Positions 54,352 to 63,390 of a stretch of DNA of 64,000 nucleotides are shown in pieces. Source of the stretch: Massilia agri (GTDB lineage: Bacteria > Pseudomonadota > Gammaproteobacteria > Burkholderiales > Burkholderiaceae_D); contig NZ_JANUHA010000002.1 of the NCBI RefSeq assembly GCF_024753255.1, positions 186,001 through 250,000 on the forward strand. Reading direction: 5' to 3'. The notes below the pieces were generated by a model. The model searched no databases and had not been told where the DNA came from. It worked only from the letters and a program-made list of their open reading frames with translations. A program made the translations under genes and the position numbers. Positions within the stretch are counted from its first letter, which is position 1. Every line of letters begins with the position of its first letter.

Positions 54352-55353
54352 CTAGTTCTGGCGGGTCCAGATCACGGTGGTGCCACCGCCGCCGCTGCTG
54401 ATCAGCGGCTTGCGCTGGATCAGCGATTCCGCGTTCAGGGCGGCGCGATCGAGCCGTATCCGGCTCTGCACCAAAAACCAGCTGCTTTTCACATCAAATA
54501 CATCCTGCGGGATGCCCTCGCCGCCGCGCACCTGGCTGCGGAAGGTGGCCTCGTCGCGCCAGGCAGCCGTCTTGCGCCGCGCCACCAGGCTGCCGGCCTC
54601 GGACAGCGACATGTCCGGGATCAGGGCCGCCAGCAGCTCGGCCGGTGCGGTATTCACGTTCAGCGGCGTCTTCTCCGGCAGCACGATCAGGAAGGGCTTG
54701 AGCTGCGCCAGGATCGCCGGCGTCATGCCCTGCACCGCCAGCAGGTCGTCGACCTGCACCAGCGGGACCGGCAGGCCGCTGGCCGGCGGCAGCTGCGTCT
54801 GCGGCGTCTTCTCGTCTTCGTCCACCCCCGGCGTTCCCTGCCCGGGCGCCGCCGCCGGCGCCGAACGCTGGCCCTGCGCCACGAAGATGGTCACCCTTTG
54901 CGCCAGCCGGGTATCGAGCCGCAGCACGTTCAGCAGGCGCAGGAAGATCGCCTGCTGCGCCGGGTCCGGCTCACCCTGCTGCGCCAGGTTGGCGAGATTG
55001 TAACGCGACGTGGCGTCGATAATGTTACCGGACAGTGAAGCGTCGAAGGCTTCGCCTTCCAGGCGTTCGCGCTCGATGTACTGGTCCAGGCGGGTTTCGG
55101 CCAGCGGGGTGGCCCAGACCTGGTCGAGCGAGGTGTAGGGCAGCTCCTGGCGCAGCACCACGCTGGCCCAGTCCAGCGCCCCGCGCAGGATCCACTTGGT
55201 CTGCAGTTGCAGGCGCTGGTTCTCCAGGGTGCGCACCTGCACCTGCTGCTGCCAGAACAGGCTGGCGACGATCGAGATGGCGAGCGTCGTGAGCAGCAGC
55301 GCAGTAACGACTGCGACCCCGCGCTGCCTCTGGCGACGAATGAAGCTTCGCAT
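54352..55353 (-). CDS. gspK: Type II secretion minor pseudopilin GspK
   Basis: A 333-residue large minor pseudopilin. The N-terminal prepilin signal is MRSFIRRQRQRGVAVVTALL, with cleavage after the Gly in RGVAVV; position +5 is not the usual Glu, which is normal for GspK. The long globular domain includes FNVNTAPAELL-like sequence (LNVNTAPAELLAALIPDMS). It caps the pseudopilus with GspI and GspJ. The ATG overlaps the gspJ stop (ATGA). Confidence 0.92.
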   Translation of the reverse strand: MRSFIRRQRQRGVAVVTALLLTTLAISIVASLFWQQQVQVRTLENQRLQLQTKWILRGALDWASVVLRQELPYTSLDQVWATPLAETRLDQYIERERLEGEAFDASLSGNIIDATSRYNLANLAQQGEPDPAQQAIFLRLLNVLRLDTRLAQRVTIFVAQGQRSAPAAAPGQGTPGVDEDEKTPQTQLPPASGLPVPLVQVDDLLAVQGMTPAILAQLKPFLIVLPEKTPLNVNTAPAELLAALIPDMSLSEAGSLVARRKTAAWRDEATFRSQVRGGEGIPQDVFDVKSSWFLVQSRIRLDRAALNAESLIQRKPLISSGGGGTTVIWTRQN

Positions 55354-55973
55354 CAGGTGCCCCCCAGCAGCAAAGCCTTGACCATGGGCGCGGCCAGTCC
55401 CTGCGAGGTGAGGCTGACCTGGATGCCGTCCGGCTCGAGCGGCTGGCCGCCTTCGGTAGCTGGGGCCGCTTCCTTGCGCCAGGCATTGGCCTGCCAGACC
55501 TGGATGCCCATCGCCGCCAGCCCGGTCTGCAGCACCACCGGGGTGGCCGACTCGGTGGGCGCGTCGCTGGCGACCGCCTGCCACAGGGCGTCGAGCTGGA
55601 CCAGGTCGCGGGTGCCGCGCGATTCGCGCCGCACCAGGGTGCCGTTCACCACGCGGTAGGACACCACCACCAGCTGGGTCGGCTCATTTTCGTTGTAGAC
55701 CTTGCGCACCAGGGTGAGGCGGTCGTCTTCCCAGAGCAGGTTGACGCGGTTGCCGAGCAGGCTGCGCGGCGCCAGGTGTTCGCAGTCGCTCTGCATCTGG
55801 GCAAAGGCGAGCTGCATGCCGCGCGTGACTTCCATCTGCTGGGTCAGGGCGATCCGGGCGCGCACGATGCCGTCCAGCCCGCGCCAGCCGAGCACGGCCA
55901 GGATGGCGAGGATGCTGATCGCCACCAGGAGTTCGACGAGGGTAAAGCCGCGGCGCCGTTTCTGCGGTCTCAT
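55353..55973 (-). CDS. gspJ: Type II secretion minor pseudopilin GspJ
   Basis: A 206-residue pseudopilin. The prepilin peptidase site is RRRGFTLVELLVAISILAIL, cleaved after Gly with Glu at +5 of the mature chain. The globular domain contains LVVVSYRVVNGTLVRRESRG, a GspJ hallmark. It forms the pseudopilus tip complex with GspI and GspK. It overlaps neighbours at both ends (ATGA with gspI and with gspK). Confidence 0.92.
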   Translation of the reverse strand: MRPQKRRRGFTLVELLVAISILAILAVLGWRGLDGIVRARIALTQQMEVTRGMQLAFAQMQSDCEHLAPRSLLGNRVNLLWEDDRLTLVRKVYNENEPTQLVVVSYRVVNGTLVRRESRGTRDLVQLDALWQAVASDAPTESATPVVLQTGLAAMGIQVWQANAWRKEAAPATEGGQPLEPDGIQVSLTSQGLAAPMVKALLLGGT

Positions 55974-56353
55974 AATCTGGATGGCCTGAGCACGAGCTGA
56001 ACCAGTTTGACGATGCGGCGCTGCGGACGTTCGGCATCGAACACCGAGACTTCGATCCGGCGCAAGAGCGGGTTCGGACTGGTCAGCACCTGCTCTTCGC
56101 AGATCAGGTTCAGGTCGCCTTGCGGACAGGGGAAATTGCGCTTGCCGACTTCGGGGAATTCGCGTCCCAGGCGGATCTGCACCAGGCGGTTTTCGGCCGA
56201 CCAGGTCGCCATCATCGAGGCGCGCAGGCCGGCGCTGTTGCTGGTCAGGCTGCCGACGGCGCGCAGGCCGGCGCCGAGGGCGGTGCCGACGATGACGAGG
56301 GCGACCAGCACTTCGAGCAGGGTAAAACCGGCAGGAGAGGCGCGCATTTTCAT
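55970..56353 (-). CDS. gspI: Type II secretion minor pseudopilin GspI
   Basis: A 127-residue pseudopilin with the prepilin signal PAGFTLLEVLVALVIVGTAL and the GspI segment SAENRLVQIRLG. The start at 56353 leaves 7 bases after the gspH stop; a second in-frame ATG two codons later is possible. It nucleates the tip complex. Confidence 0.92.
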   Translation of the reverse strand: MKMRASPAGFTLLEVLVALVIVGTALGAGLRAVGSLTSNSAGLRASMMATWSAENRLVQIRLGREFPEVGKRNFPCPQGDLNLICEEQVLTSPNPLLRRIEVSVFDAERPQRRIVKLVQLVLRPSRL

Positions 56354-56360
56354 GGTCGCA

Positions 56361-56837
56361 TCACTCGACAGTGAAATGGCCGACGCCGTCGGCGCGGATC
56401 GCCACGGCATTGTTGCCGGACGCCAGGGTCAGCACGAAAGGCTTGTCGACCGGCTCGCGTCCGAAGGTGATGCGCAGCTGGTTCGGATCGGCGCCGGGAT
56501 TCGGCTCCAGCACCAGGCGCAGCGGGGCCTGCTTGAAGGGACGTTCGCGCAGCAGGTCGTCGCGGGTGACCGGCTCCCAGCCGGTGTCATTGCGCACGAT
56601 GAAACGGTAGCGCTCGGAATTGGCCTCGAAGGCCACCAGGCGGTTGCGCACGATCGCCTCGTCGCGCGCCAGCTGCAGCAGCAGGGCCAGGCGCTGGGCC
56701 TCTTCCTGCAGGTTCTGGCGCGGCGAGGGAATCGCATTGAGCGAAGCGAGGCCCAGCGTGATGCCGATGATGACCATCACGACCAGCAGCTCCACCAAGG
56801 TAAAGCCGCGTGGAGCTCGGGTGCGCTGGGCGCGCAT
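56361..56837 (-). CDS. gspH: Type II secretion minor pseudopilin GspH
   Basis: A 158-residue pseudopilin with the prepilin site APRGFTLVELLVVMVIIGIT and a GspH/FimT-like body (RLALLLQLARDEAIVRNRLV). It sits between the major pseudopilin and the tip complex. It starts 9 bases after the gspG stop. Confidence 0.92.
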   Translation of the reverse strand: MRAQRTRAPRGFTLVELLVVMVIIGITLGLASLNAIPSPRQNLQEEAQRLALLLQLARDEAIVRNRLVAFEANSERYRFIVRNDTGWEPVTRDDLLRERPFKQAPLRLVLEPNPGADPNQLRITFGREPVDKPFVLTLASGNNAVAIRADGVGHFTVE

Positions 56838-56846
56838 GAAAAAACC

Positions 56847-57287
56847 TTATTCCCAGGAACCGACGTCGGCATCCTCGCCGGTACCGCTGGGCTGGCCATC
56901 GGCGCCCAGCGAGAACACGTCCACCTCGCCATGGATGCCAGGCGACAGGTACTGGTAAGGGTTGCCCCACGGGTCTTTCGGTAGCTTTTCCATGTAGCCG
57001 CCTTCTTTCCAGCCGTTGGCGGCAGGACCGGAAGTCGGCTTGGTGATCAGTGCCTGCAGGCCCTGTTCGGTGCTCGGATAGCGCTGGTTGTCGAGCTTGT
57101 AGAGCTTGAGCGCCTGCATCATGGTGGCGATGTCGGTCTTGGCGGCCGTCACGCGCGCCTCGCCGGTACGGCCCAGCAGCTTCGGCACGACCAGGGCGCC
57201 GAGGATGCCGATGATGACCACGACGACCATGATCTCGACCAGGGTGAAACCACGTGCGCGCTTGAAACGTTGCGAATCGATGTGCAT
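56847..57287 (-). CDS. gspG: Type II secretion major pseudopilin GspG
   Basis: A 146-residue major pseudopilin. The prepilin signal is RARGFTLVEIMVVVVIIGIL, and the calcium-binding C-terminal region is DPWGNPYQYLSPGIHGEVDV with FSLGADGQPSGTGEDADVGS. It is first in the operon. The 124 bases upstream, before moeB, contain TATACT on the minus strand as a possible -10 box without a convincing -35. Confidence 0.95.
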   Translation of the reverse strand: MHIDSQRFKRARGFTLVEIMVVVVIIGILGALVVPKLLGRTGEARVTAAKTDIATMMQALKLYKLDNQRYPSTEQGLQALITKPTSGPAANGWKEGGYMEKLPKDPWGNPYQYLSPGIHGEVDVFSLGADGQPSGTGEDADVGSWE

Positions 57288-57411
57288 GGATGTCTTTACA
57301 AGGATGTCGGTTGAAGGCTGACAGTATAAGGCCACATGCGGGCAGGGGCTACCGTGTGCACGTAGGAAATTGTAAAGATTTTGACCAGTTTAATCCTGTC
57401 TTAATGCGGTC

Positions 57412-58176
57412 TTATTCATGTGTTATTGCACGGTTTGCGCACACCGGACAGGCGGGATTGCGGGCGACCCGGACCGTGTTCCAGTCCATGGCGCGTCCGT
57501 CCAGCAGCAGGAGGCGCCCGGCAAGCGGCTCGCCGATGCCCGCCACCAGCTTCATCGCCTCGGCCGCCTGCATGGCCCCGACCACGCCGACCAGGGGCGC
57601 GAACACGCCCATGGTGCTGCAGGCCACGTCTTCGAAGCCGCTGTCCTCGGGAAAGAGGCAGGCGTAGCACGGGGCCTCGGGCCGGCGCGTGTCGAAGACG
57701 GCGAGCTGGCCGTCGAAGCGGATCACGGCGCCGGACACCAGCGGCTTGCCCTCTTCGACGCAGGCGCGGTTGATGGCGTGGCGGGTGGCGAAGTTGTCGG
57801 TGCAATCGAGTACGACCGTGGCGCTTCGCACGAGTTCCCGCAGGCGCTCGCCGGCGACGCGCTCGCGCAGCGCCGTCACGTCGATCTCCGGGTTGATGGC
57901 CAGCATGGCCGCGCGACCGGACTCGACCTTGGGCTGGCCGACGCGTTCGCTCGTGTGCATGACCTGGCGCTGCAGGTTCGTCAGGTCGACCTCGTCGTCG
58001 TCCACCAGGGTGATGTGGCCGATGCCGCCCGAGGCTAGGTAAAGGGCGGCGGGCGAACCGAGGCCGCCGGCGCCGATGACGAGGGCGTGGGCGTCGAGCA
58101 GACGCTGCTGGCCGTCGATGCCGATGTCGTCGAGGAGGATGTGGCGGGAGTAGCGCAGGAGCTGGTGGTCGTTCAT
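57412..58176 (-). CDS. MoeB/ThiF-family adenylyltransferase (E1-like)
   Basis: A 254-residue enzyme that adenylates the C-terminal Gly-Gly of a sulfur-carrier protein (MoaD or ThiS). The nucleotide loop is VIGAGGLGSPAALYLA (about 33-48). Zinc CxxC pairs are CYAC and CPVC. DCTDNFATRHAIN and SGAVIRFDGQ are conserved. MoeB versus ThiF cannot be separated here because no moa or thi gene is adjacent. It is the last gene of the gpmA-envC-ctp-moeB series. Confidence 0.9.
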   Translation of the reverse strand: MNDHQLLRYSRHILLDDIGIDGQQRLLDAHALVIGAGGLGSPAALYLASGGIGHITLVDDDEVDLTNLQRQVMHTSERVGQPKVESGRAAMLAINPEIDVTALRERVAGERLRELVRSATVVLDCTDNFATRHAINRACVEEGKPLVSGAVIRFDGQLAVFDTRRPEAPCYACLFPEDSGFEDVACSTMGVFAPLVGVVGAMQAAEAMKLVAGIGEPLAGRLLLLDGRAMDWNTVRVARNPACPVCANRAITHE

Positions 58177-58240
58177 GGGATGCGGGGAACGTCGGACCGG
58201 GCCCGCTGCGCGGGGCCCGGTTCCGTCAGGCAATGAGGGA

Positions 58241-59734
58241 CTACTTCTTGGCCGGCGCCCTGATCTCGGGTGGCTTGGTCTCCGCCCCCGGCAATGCCTT
58301 CGGCGCCGCCGGCTTCGCCTCTTCCGGATCCGACTGGGCCAGCTGCACGGGCTGCCCCTTGAAGTGGTTGATCGCCTGCGCCAGCTGGAAGTCGTCCTTG
58401 CTGCCGTAGTCGAGCGGCTTGCGGTCCTTCAGCTGGGCGACCGCGCGCTGCTGGGCTTCCAGCGCGGCACGGGCCGCCCCCTCCTTCTGGTCCTTCGCGG
58501 CCGGCGTTTTCTCGGCCTCGCCGGCCAGGTGGCGCTGCAGGTCGGATTCGCGCACGCGCAGCACGGCCAGGGCGTCGCCCTCGGCGGTCTCGTCCACGCG
58601 CATGTCGGGCACGATGCCGACGGCCTGGATCGGGCGCCCTTTCGGGGTGTAGTAGCGCGCCGTGGTCAGCTTGACGGCGGTGTCGGGCGAGAGCTGGCGC
58701 AGGGTCTGCACCGAGCCCTTGCCGAAGGTCTGGCTGCCCATGATGATGGCGCGCTTGTAGTCCTGCAGGGCGCCGGCGACGATCTCGGATGCCGAGGCCG
58801 AGCCGCCGTTTACCAGCACCACCATCGGCACGGTTTTCAGGCCCGCGGGCAGGCCCGCCAGCGGGTCGGCGCCGCGCTGGGCATAGTATTCGCGGCGGCC
58901 GTAGAACTGCTGGTTCGAGTCGGCCAATTGGCCCTTGGTCGAGACGATCAGCTGGTCGGGTTTCGGCAGGAAGGCGGCCGACACGCCGATCGCGCCGGGC
59001 AGCAGGCCGCCGGGATCGTTGCGCAGGTCGAGTACCAGGCCCTTGATCTCCGGGTTCTCGGCGTACAGGGCCTTGGCCTTCTTGGCCAGCTCCTCGACAG
59101 TGTTTTCCTGGAACTGGCTCACGCGCAGCCAGGCATAGCCGGGCTCGACCATCTTGGCCTTGACGCTCTGGACCACGATTTCCTGGCGCTGCACTGGCAC
59201 CACCCAGGGGCGGTCCTCGCCGCGGCGCGCGATGGTGAGCGTGACCTTGCTGCCGGCCTTGCCGCGCATGCGCTTGATCGCCTCGTCCAGCGACATGTTG
59301 CGGACCGGGACATTGTCGATGCGGGTGATCAGGTCGCCCGCCTTGATGCCGGCCTTGTGCGCCGGGGTGTCCTCGATGGGGGCGACGATCTTGACGTAGC
59401 CGTCCTCGCTGGCCACCTCGACGCCGACGCCGACGAACTTGCCGGCCACCGCTTCCTTCATCTCGCGGAAGGCTTTCTGGTCGAGGTAGGTCGAGTGCGG
59501 GTCGAGCGAGGCGACCATGCCGCCGATGGCTTCGGACAGGAGCTTCTTGTCCGACACCGGTTCGACGTAGTCGGTCTTGATCAGGCCATAGACGTCGGCC
59601 AGCTGGCGCAGCTCGTCGAGCGGCAGCGGCGACTCGACGCCTTTCTGCGCATGGGCCGAGAGCTGGAAGGTGGCGGCCACGCCGGCCACCATGCCAAGTC
59701 CGATGAGTCCGAGATTCTTCGCCTTGCTACCCAT
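58241..59734 (-). CDS. Carboxy-terminal processing protease (S41, CtpA/Prc-like)
   Basis: A 497-residue periplasmic serine protease. An N-terminal signal/anchor (LGLIGLGMVAGVAATFQLSA) is followed by a PDZ domain (KAGIKAGDLITRIDNVPVRN) and the catalytic Ser in NGGSASASEIVAGAL with Lys in QTFGKGSVQ. The C-terminal ~130 residues are charged and low-complexity. It may degrade peptidoglycan hydrolases or process envelope proteins. It lies next to envC, as in many Burkholderiales. Confidence 0.92.
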   Translation of the reverse strand: MGSKAKNLGLIGLGMVAGVAATFQLSAHAQKGVESPLPLDELRQLADVYGLIKTDYVEPVSDKKLLSEAIGGMVASLDPHSTYLDQKAFREMKEAVAGKFVGVGVEVASEDGYVKIVAPIEDTPAHKAGIKAGDLITRIDNVPVRNMSLDEAIKRMRGKAGSKVTLTIARRGEDRPWVVPVQRQEIVVQSVKAKMVEPGYAWLRVSQFQENTVEELAKKAKALYAENPEIKGLVLDLRNDPGGLLPGAIGVSAAFLPKPDQLIVSTKGQLADSNQQFYGRREYYAQRGADPLAGLPAGLKTVPMVVLVNGGSASASEIVAGALQDYKRAIIMGSQTFGKGSVQTLRQLSPDTAVKLTTARYYTPKGRPIQAVGIVPDMRVDETAEGDALAVLRVRESDLQRHLAGEAEKTPAAKDQKEGAARAALEAQQRAVAQLKDRKPLDYGSKDDFQLAQAINHFKGQPVQLAQSDPEEAKPAAPKALPGAETKPPEIRAPAKK

Positions 59735-59742
59735 GTGTGTCC

Positions 59743-61167
59743 TTAGAATTTGACCCAGCTTGCGGGGTCGAAGACCTTGCCGCGGTACCTGAGCTCAAAG
59801 TATAGCCCCGATTCCTCGTTGCCGCCGGTATTGCCCGCGCTGGCGATCACCTCGCCAGGGCGCACCATGTCGTTCACGCGCTTGAGCAGGGCCGAGTTGT
59901 TGCCGTAGACCGACCAGTACTCGCCGCCGTGGTCGACGATGAGCATATTGCCCCAGCCGCGCATCCAGTCCGCGTGCACCACGCGGCCCGCTGCGACGGC
60001 GCGCACTTCGGTGCCTTCCGGCGCCTTGATGAAGATGCCTTTCCAGCTCACCCCTTCGCCGCGGCGCGCGCCGAAGCGGGCGGCCACGGTGCCGTTCACC
60101 GGCGGGCTCAAGCGCCCCTTGAGGGCGGCGAAGGCGCCGGCCGGGGCCGGCGGCGCCAGCGGGACTTCCTGCGGCGGCGGCGCGCTCGGCTTCTCCACCG
60201 GCCTGGGCTGCTCGGCCACCTTCGGCGGTTCCGGTTCCGGCTCCGGCCTGGTGCCCGGCTTGGCGTTCTGGCGCGCGATGCGTTCGCGCTCGGCCTTCTC
60301 GGCGGCGGCCTTGGCCCGCGCCAGGGCGCGCGCCTTCTCTTCCGCCTCGGCCTTGGCCTTCGCGGCGGCGAGCGCGGCCTGGCGGCGGCGCTCGGCCTCG
60401 GCCTGCTGGCGGATCAGGATGGTCAGGCGGTCCACCAGGGCCGCCATGCGCTGTTCGTCGCGCTGCAGGCGGTCGGCCTGCTTGCGCTGGTCGGCCAGGC
60501 GGGTCGACAGGTTCTGCAGCAGCGCCGCGCGCTTGCCCTTTTCCTGTTCCAGCCTGGTCTTTTGCTGTTGCTGCTCCTGGGCGATTTCCTGCAGCTCGAG
60601 CTGGGCGTTCTCGACCTTGTCGCGGTTGGCCTCGACCTCGGCCAGGTTGGCGCGCAGGGAATCCAGCAGCTTCGCCTGCGCCTGCGAGACGTAGGCCATC
60701 ATCTGCAGGTCGCGGTTGATGCGGTTCGGGTTGTCGCCGGACAGCAGCAGCTTGATCCGGTCTTCGTTGCCGGCCACGTAGTGCTCGCGCAGCAGCTGGG
60801 ACAACTGTTTCTTTTGATTAACAATTGTCTCCTGCAGCCTCTGTCCCTGGGTCGACAGGTCGTGCAGGCGGGTGCTGGTGGCGTCCTGCTCCTCGGCCAG
60901 GTCGCGCAAGGCGCGGTTGGCGTCGGAGATGGCCGCTTCGGACTCCGCCAGTTCGTCGGCGGCGTCCTCGCGCGCGTCCTCGGTGCGGGCGATGTCCTTG
61001 CGGATCGCCTCCAGCTTCTGCTTGACCCCGGCGCGCTGCTTCTCCGCGGTCGCCTTCTGGCGGCTGCGTTCGGTCTGGCGCTGGGCGTTGGCGGGGCTGG
61101 AAAGGACCAGGGCCAACAGCGCACAGATCAGCGCGCTGCCGGCGGACTTCGTGGATGGCAAACGCAA
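59743..61167 (-). CDS. envC: Murein hydrolase activator EnvC
   Basis: A 474-residue periplasmic protein starting at TTG (61167), 2 bases after gpmA, without an ATG alternative before the signal peptide (ICALLALVLSSPANAQ). A long coiled coil (about 30-280) is followed by a Pro-rich linker and a C-terminal LytM domain. The LytM zinc ligands are only partly kept (GWGNMLIVDHGGEYWSVYGN), as expected for an activator of amidases and not an enzyme. It acts in daughter-cell separation with FtsEX. Confidence 0.9.
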   Translation of the reverse strand: MRLPSTKSAGSALICALLALVLSSPANAQRQTERSRQKATAEKQRAGVKQKLEAIRKDIARTEDAREDAADELAESEAAISDANRALRDLAEEQDATSTRLHDLSTQGQRLQETIVNQKKQLSQLLREHYVAGNEDRIKLLLSGDNPNRINRDLQMMAYVSQAQAKLLDSLRANLAEVEANRDKVENAQLELQEIAQEQQQQKTRLEQEKGKRAALLQNLSTRLADQRKQADRLQRDEQRMAALVDRLTILIRQQAEAERRRQAALAAAKAKAEAEEKARALARAKAAAEKAERERIARQNAKPGTRPEPEPEPPKVAEQPRPVEKPSAPPPQEVPLAPPAPAGAFAALKGRLSPPVNGTVAARFGARRGEGVSWKGIFIKAPEGTEVRAVAAGRVVHADWMRGWGNMLIVDHGGEYWSVYGNNSALLKRVNDMVRPGEVIASAGNTGGNEESGLYFELRYRGKVFDPASWVKF

Positions 61168-61169
61168 GC

Positions 61170-61916
61170 TTACTTCGCCTTCCCTTGGTTGGCCACGGCC
61201 GCCATGGCGGCGGCGATCGCGTCCTGGTCGCCCAGGTAGTAATGCTTGATCGGCTTGAGGTTTTCATCCAGCTCGTACACGAGCGGCTGGCCGTTCGGGA
61301 TGTTCAGGCCGACGATGTCGCTGTCGCTGATGTTGTCCAGCATCTTGATGATGGCGCGCAGGCTGTTGCCGTGGGCCGAGATCAGGATCTTCTTGCCGGC
61401 GCGGATGGCCGGGGCGATTTCCTCGTCCCAGGCCGGCATCACGCGGGCCACGGTATCCTTCAGGCACTCGGTCAGCGGAATCTGTTCTTTCGACAGGCTC
61501 GCATAGCGCGGATCGTTGAAGGAGGTGCGCTCGTCGCCTTCTTCCAGCGCGGGCGGCGGGGTGTCGTAGCTGCGGCGCCAGACCAGCACCTGCTCGTCGC
61601 CGAATTTCGCCGCGGTTTCGGCCTTGTCCAGGCCCTGCAGGGCGCCGTAGTGGCGCTCGTTCAGGCGCCAGTCGTTCTTGACCGGCAGGTACATCATGTC
61701 CATCTCGTCCAGCGCCAGCCACAGGGTGCGGATCGCGCGCTTGAGCACCGAGGTATAGGCCACGTCGAAGGTGAAACCGGCTTCCTTGAGCACGCGGCCG
61801 GCGGTCTTGGCCTCGTTGATGCCCTTCTCGGTCAGGTCGACATCGGTCCAGCCGGTGAAGCGGTTTTCCAGGTTCCAGGTGGATTCGCCGTGGCGCATGA
61901 ATACGATTTTGTACAT
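61170..61916 (-). CDS. gpmA: 2,3-bisphosphoglycerate-dependent phosphoglycerate mutase
   Basis: A 248-residue glycolytic enzyme. The N-terminal [13 protein letters not shown] contains the catalytic His9, followed by [31 protein letters not shown] and [11 protein letters not shown], with the second His, are conserved. Length is normal for the dPGM form. It is first of the minus-strand operon and divergent from the rhodanese gene. Confidence 0.97.
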   Translation of the reverse strand: MYKIVFMRHGESTWNLENRFTGWTDVDLTEKGINEAKTAGRVLKEAGFTFDVAYTSVLKRAIRTLWLALDEMDMMYLPVKNDWRLNERHYGALQGLDKAETAAKFGDEQVLVWRRSYDTPPPALEEGDERTSFNDPRYASLSKEQIPLTECLKDTVARVMPAWDEEIAPAIRAGKKILISAHGNSLRAIIKMLDNISDSDIVGLNIPNGQPLVYELDENLKPIKHYYLGDQDAIAAAMAAVANQGKAK

Positions 61917-61943
61917 AAGCTCTTCTTCGGTTAAAAGGTGCGA

Positions 61944-61974
61944 TTGAAATCCGGTCCGGCATCTATTTTATAAT
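61944..61974 (+). promoter_or_regulatory. Sigma-70 promoter of the rhodanese-grxC unit
   Basis: TTGAAA (61944-61949) and a perfect TATAAT (61969-61974) lie 19 bases apart. The ATG at 61973 overlaps the -10 box, so translation cannot begin there if this promoter is used, which supports the GTG start at 62006. Confidence 0.65.
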
Positions 61975-62005
61975 GCGCCGATTCAGTTCAACCATTGGAA
62001 CCCTT

Positions 62006-62407
62006 GTGAAATTCATTCTCGATAATATCTTCGTGGTGGCGATCGCCGTGATTTCCGGTCTTGCCCTGCTCTGGCCAGCCCTCGCCCCGCGCGGCAAGCG
62101 CGCCACCGCCCTGCAGGCGACTCAGATGATCAACCGCGGCAAGACCCTCGTGCTCGACGTCAGGACGGGCGAGGAATTCGCGGCCGGCCACCTGCGCGAC
62201 GCGAAACACATCCCGCTGGCAGACTTGGGCAATCGGATCGGCGAGCTGGAAAAGTCGAAGAACCGCACCGTGATCGTTGTGTGCCAGACCGGCGCGCGCG
62301 CGGACAAGGCGGTGCGCCAGTTGCAGGCCGCAGGCTTCGAGGACGCGCACGCGCTCGAAGGCGGCCAGGCAGCCTGGGTCGCGGCCGGCCTGCCGGTAAC
62401 CAAGTAA
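62006..62407 (+). CDS. Membrane-anchored rhodanese-like protein
   Basis: A 133-residue protein. An N-terminal transmembrane segment (FILDNIFVVAIAVISGLALL) is followed by a single rhodanese domain with LVLDVRTGEEFAAGHLRDAK and the active loop CQTGAR, where Cys is the persulfide carrier. GTG at 62006 was chosen because the upstream ATG lies inside the promoter -10 box and GGAAC precedes the GTG. grxC follows after 22 bases; a role in sulfur or redox handling is inferred. Confidence 0.85.
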   Translation: MKFILDNIFVVAIAVISGLALLWPALAPRGKRATALQATQMINRGKTLVLDVRTGEEFAAGHLRDAKHIPLADLGNRIGELEKSKNRTVIVVCQTGARADKAVRQLQAAGFEDAHALEGGQAAWVAAGLPVTK

Positions 62408-62429
62408 AACCTTTTAGGAAGGAAGCATC

Positions 62430-62693
62430 ATGAGCCAACACGTCGTTCTCTACCACACCGCCAGCTGCCCCTATTGCGTGCGCGCCGAGCGCCTGCTCGA
62501 AGCCAAGGGCGTGACCGACATCGAACGCATCCGCGTCGACCTGGACCCGGAACAGCGCCAGATCATGATGCAGCGCACCGGCCGCCGCACCGTGCCCCAG
62601 ATCTACGTGGGCGACACCCATGTGGGCGGTTTCGACGACCTGTATGCGCTCGACCAGGCGGGCCGCCTGGATCCGTTGCTGGCTGGACAGTAA
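62430..62693 (+). CDS. grxC: Glutaredoxin 3
   Basis: An 87-residue dithiol glutaredoxin. The active site CPYC is at 13-16; the cis-Pro TVPQIYVGDTHVGGFDDLYA block binds glutathione. It reduces protein disulfides and glutathione mixed disulfides. AGGAAGGAAG precedes the start. The stop is embedded in a 12 bp perfect palindrome (62692-62703). Confidence 0.96.
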   Translation: MSQHVVLYHTASCPYCVRAERLLEAKGVTDIERIRVDLDPEQRQIMMQRTGRRTVPQIYVGDTHVGGFDDLYALDQAGRLDPLLAGQ

Positions 62694-62842
62694 GTACGTA
62701 CTTCGGCCCGCTTTGACGGGCTTCGGCGCCTGCGTCGGCGGGGGTATTGCATCCAAATTGATTTTGATACAATTGCCCTCGCGTTTGACCAAAGCACCGG
62801 GACGGCGCGTCCGTCCACCATTACTTAAAACGAAAGCGTTCC

Positions 62843-63301
62843 ATGTCCGACGAAAACCTGCAACCAGTATTCCAAATCCAACGCGTCTACCTGAAAGACA
62901 TGTCGCTGGAACAACCGAATTCCCCGGCCATCTTCCTCGAGCAGGAAGCCCCGACCATCGAAGTGTCGCTGGACGTCGGCGCCGAAGGCATCGCTGAAGG
63001 CATCTACGAGTCGACCGTGACCATCACCGTCACCGCCAAGGTCAAGGACAAGGTCGCTTTCCTGGTCGAAGGCAAGCAGGCTGGCATCTTCGAAGCCCGC
63101 AACATCCCGGCCGAGCAGATGGATCCGCTGCTGGGCATCGGCTGCCCGAATATCGTGTACCCGTACCTGCGCGCCAACATCGCCGACGTGATCAGCCGCG
63201 CCGGCTTCCCGCCGGTGCACCTGGCCGAGATCAACTTCGAAGCCTTCTACGCACAGCGCCAGCAGGCGATGGCACAAGCTGCCGCAGCACCTGCACAATA
63301 A
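62843..63301 (+). CDS. secB: Protein-export chaperone SecB
   Basis: A 152-residue homotetrameric chaperone that holds preproteins unfolded for Sec[40 protein letters not shown] and [16 protein letters not shown] are the family hallmarks. The order grxC-secB-(SH3)-gpsA is common in proteobacteria. A weak TTGCAT/TACAAT pair with 15-base spacing lies upstream (62747-62773). Confidence 0.97.
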   Translation: MSDENLQPVFQIQRVYLKDMSLEQPNSPAIFLEQEAPTIEVSLDVGAEGIAEGIYESTVTITVTAKVKDKVAFLVEGKQAGIFEARNIPAEQMDPLLGIGCPNIVYPYLRANIADVISRAGFPPVHLAEINFEAFYAQRQQAMAQAAAAPAQ

Positions 63302-63312
63302 GTTGTCCCCTT

Positions 63313-63337
63313 GCGGACGCCGCACTGCGGCGTCCGC
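63313..63337. other. Hairpin between secB and the SH3 protein gene
   Basis: A 12 bp perfect stem GCGGACGCCGCA/TGCGGCGTCCGC with a single central C, 12 bases after secB. No T-tract follows. It may modulate readthrough from secB to gpsA. Confidence 0.6.
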
Positions 63338-63390
63338 TGCCTCCCCGGCGTCCCGCTTCCCCGCGGCGGCATGATCCTCCTGGACCCGCC

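Noticed and set aside
61973-62005. ATG at 61973 as start of the rhodanese gene
   Set aside because: It overlaps a perfect TATAAT promoter box and adds 11 residues before the membrane anchor; the GTG at 62006 fits better.
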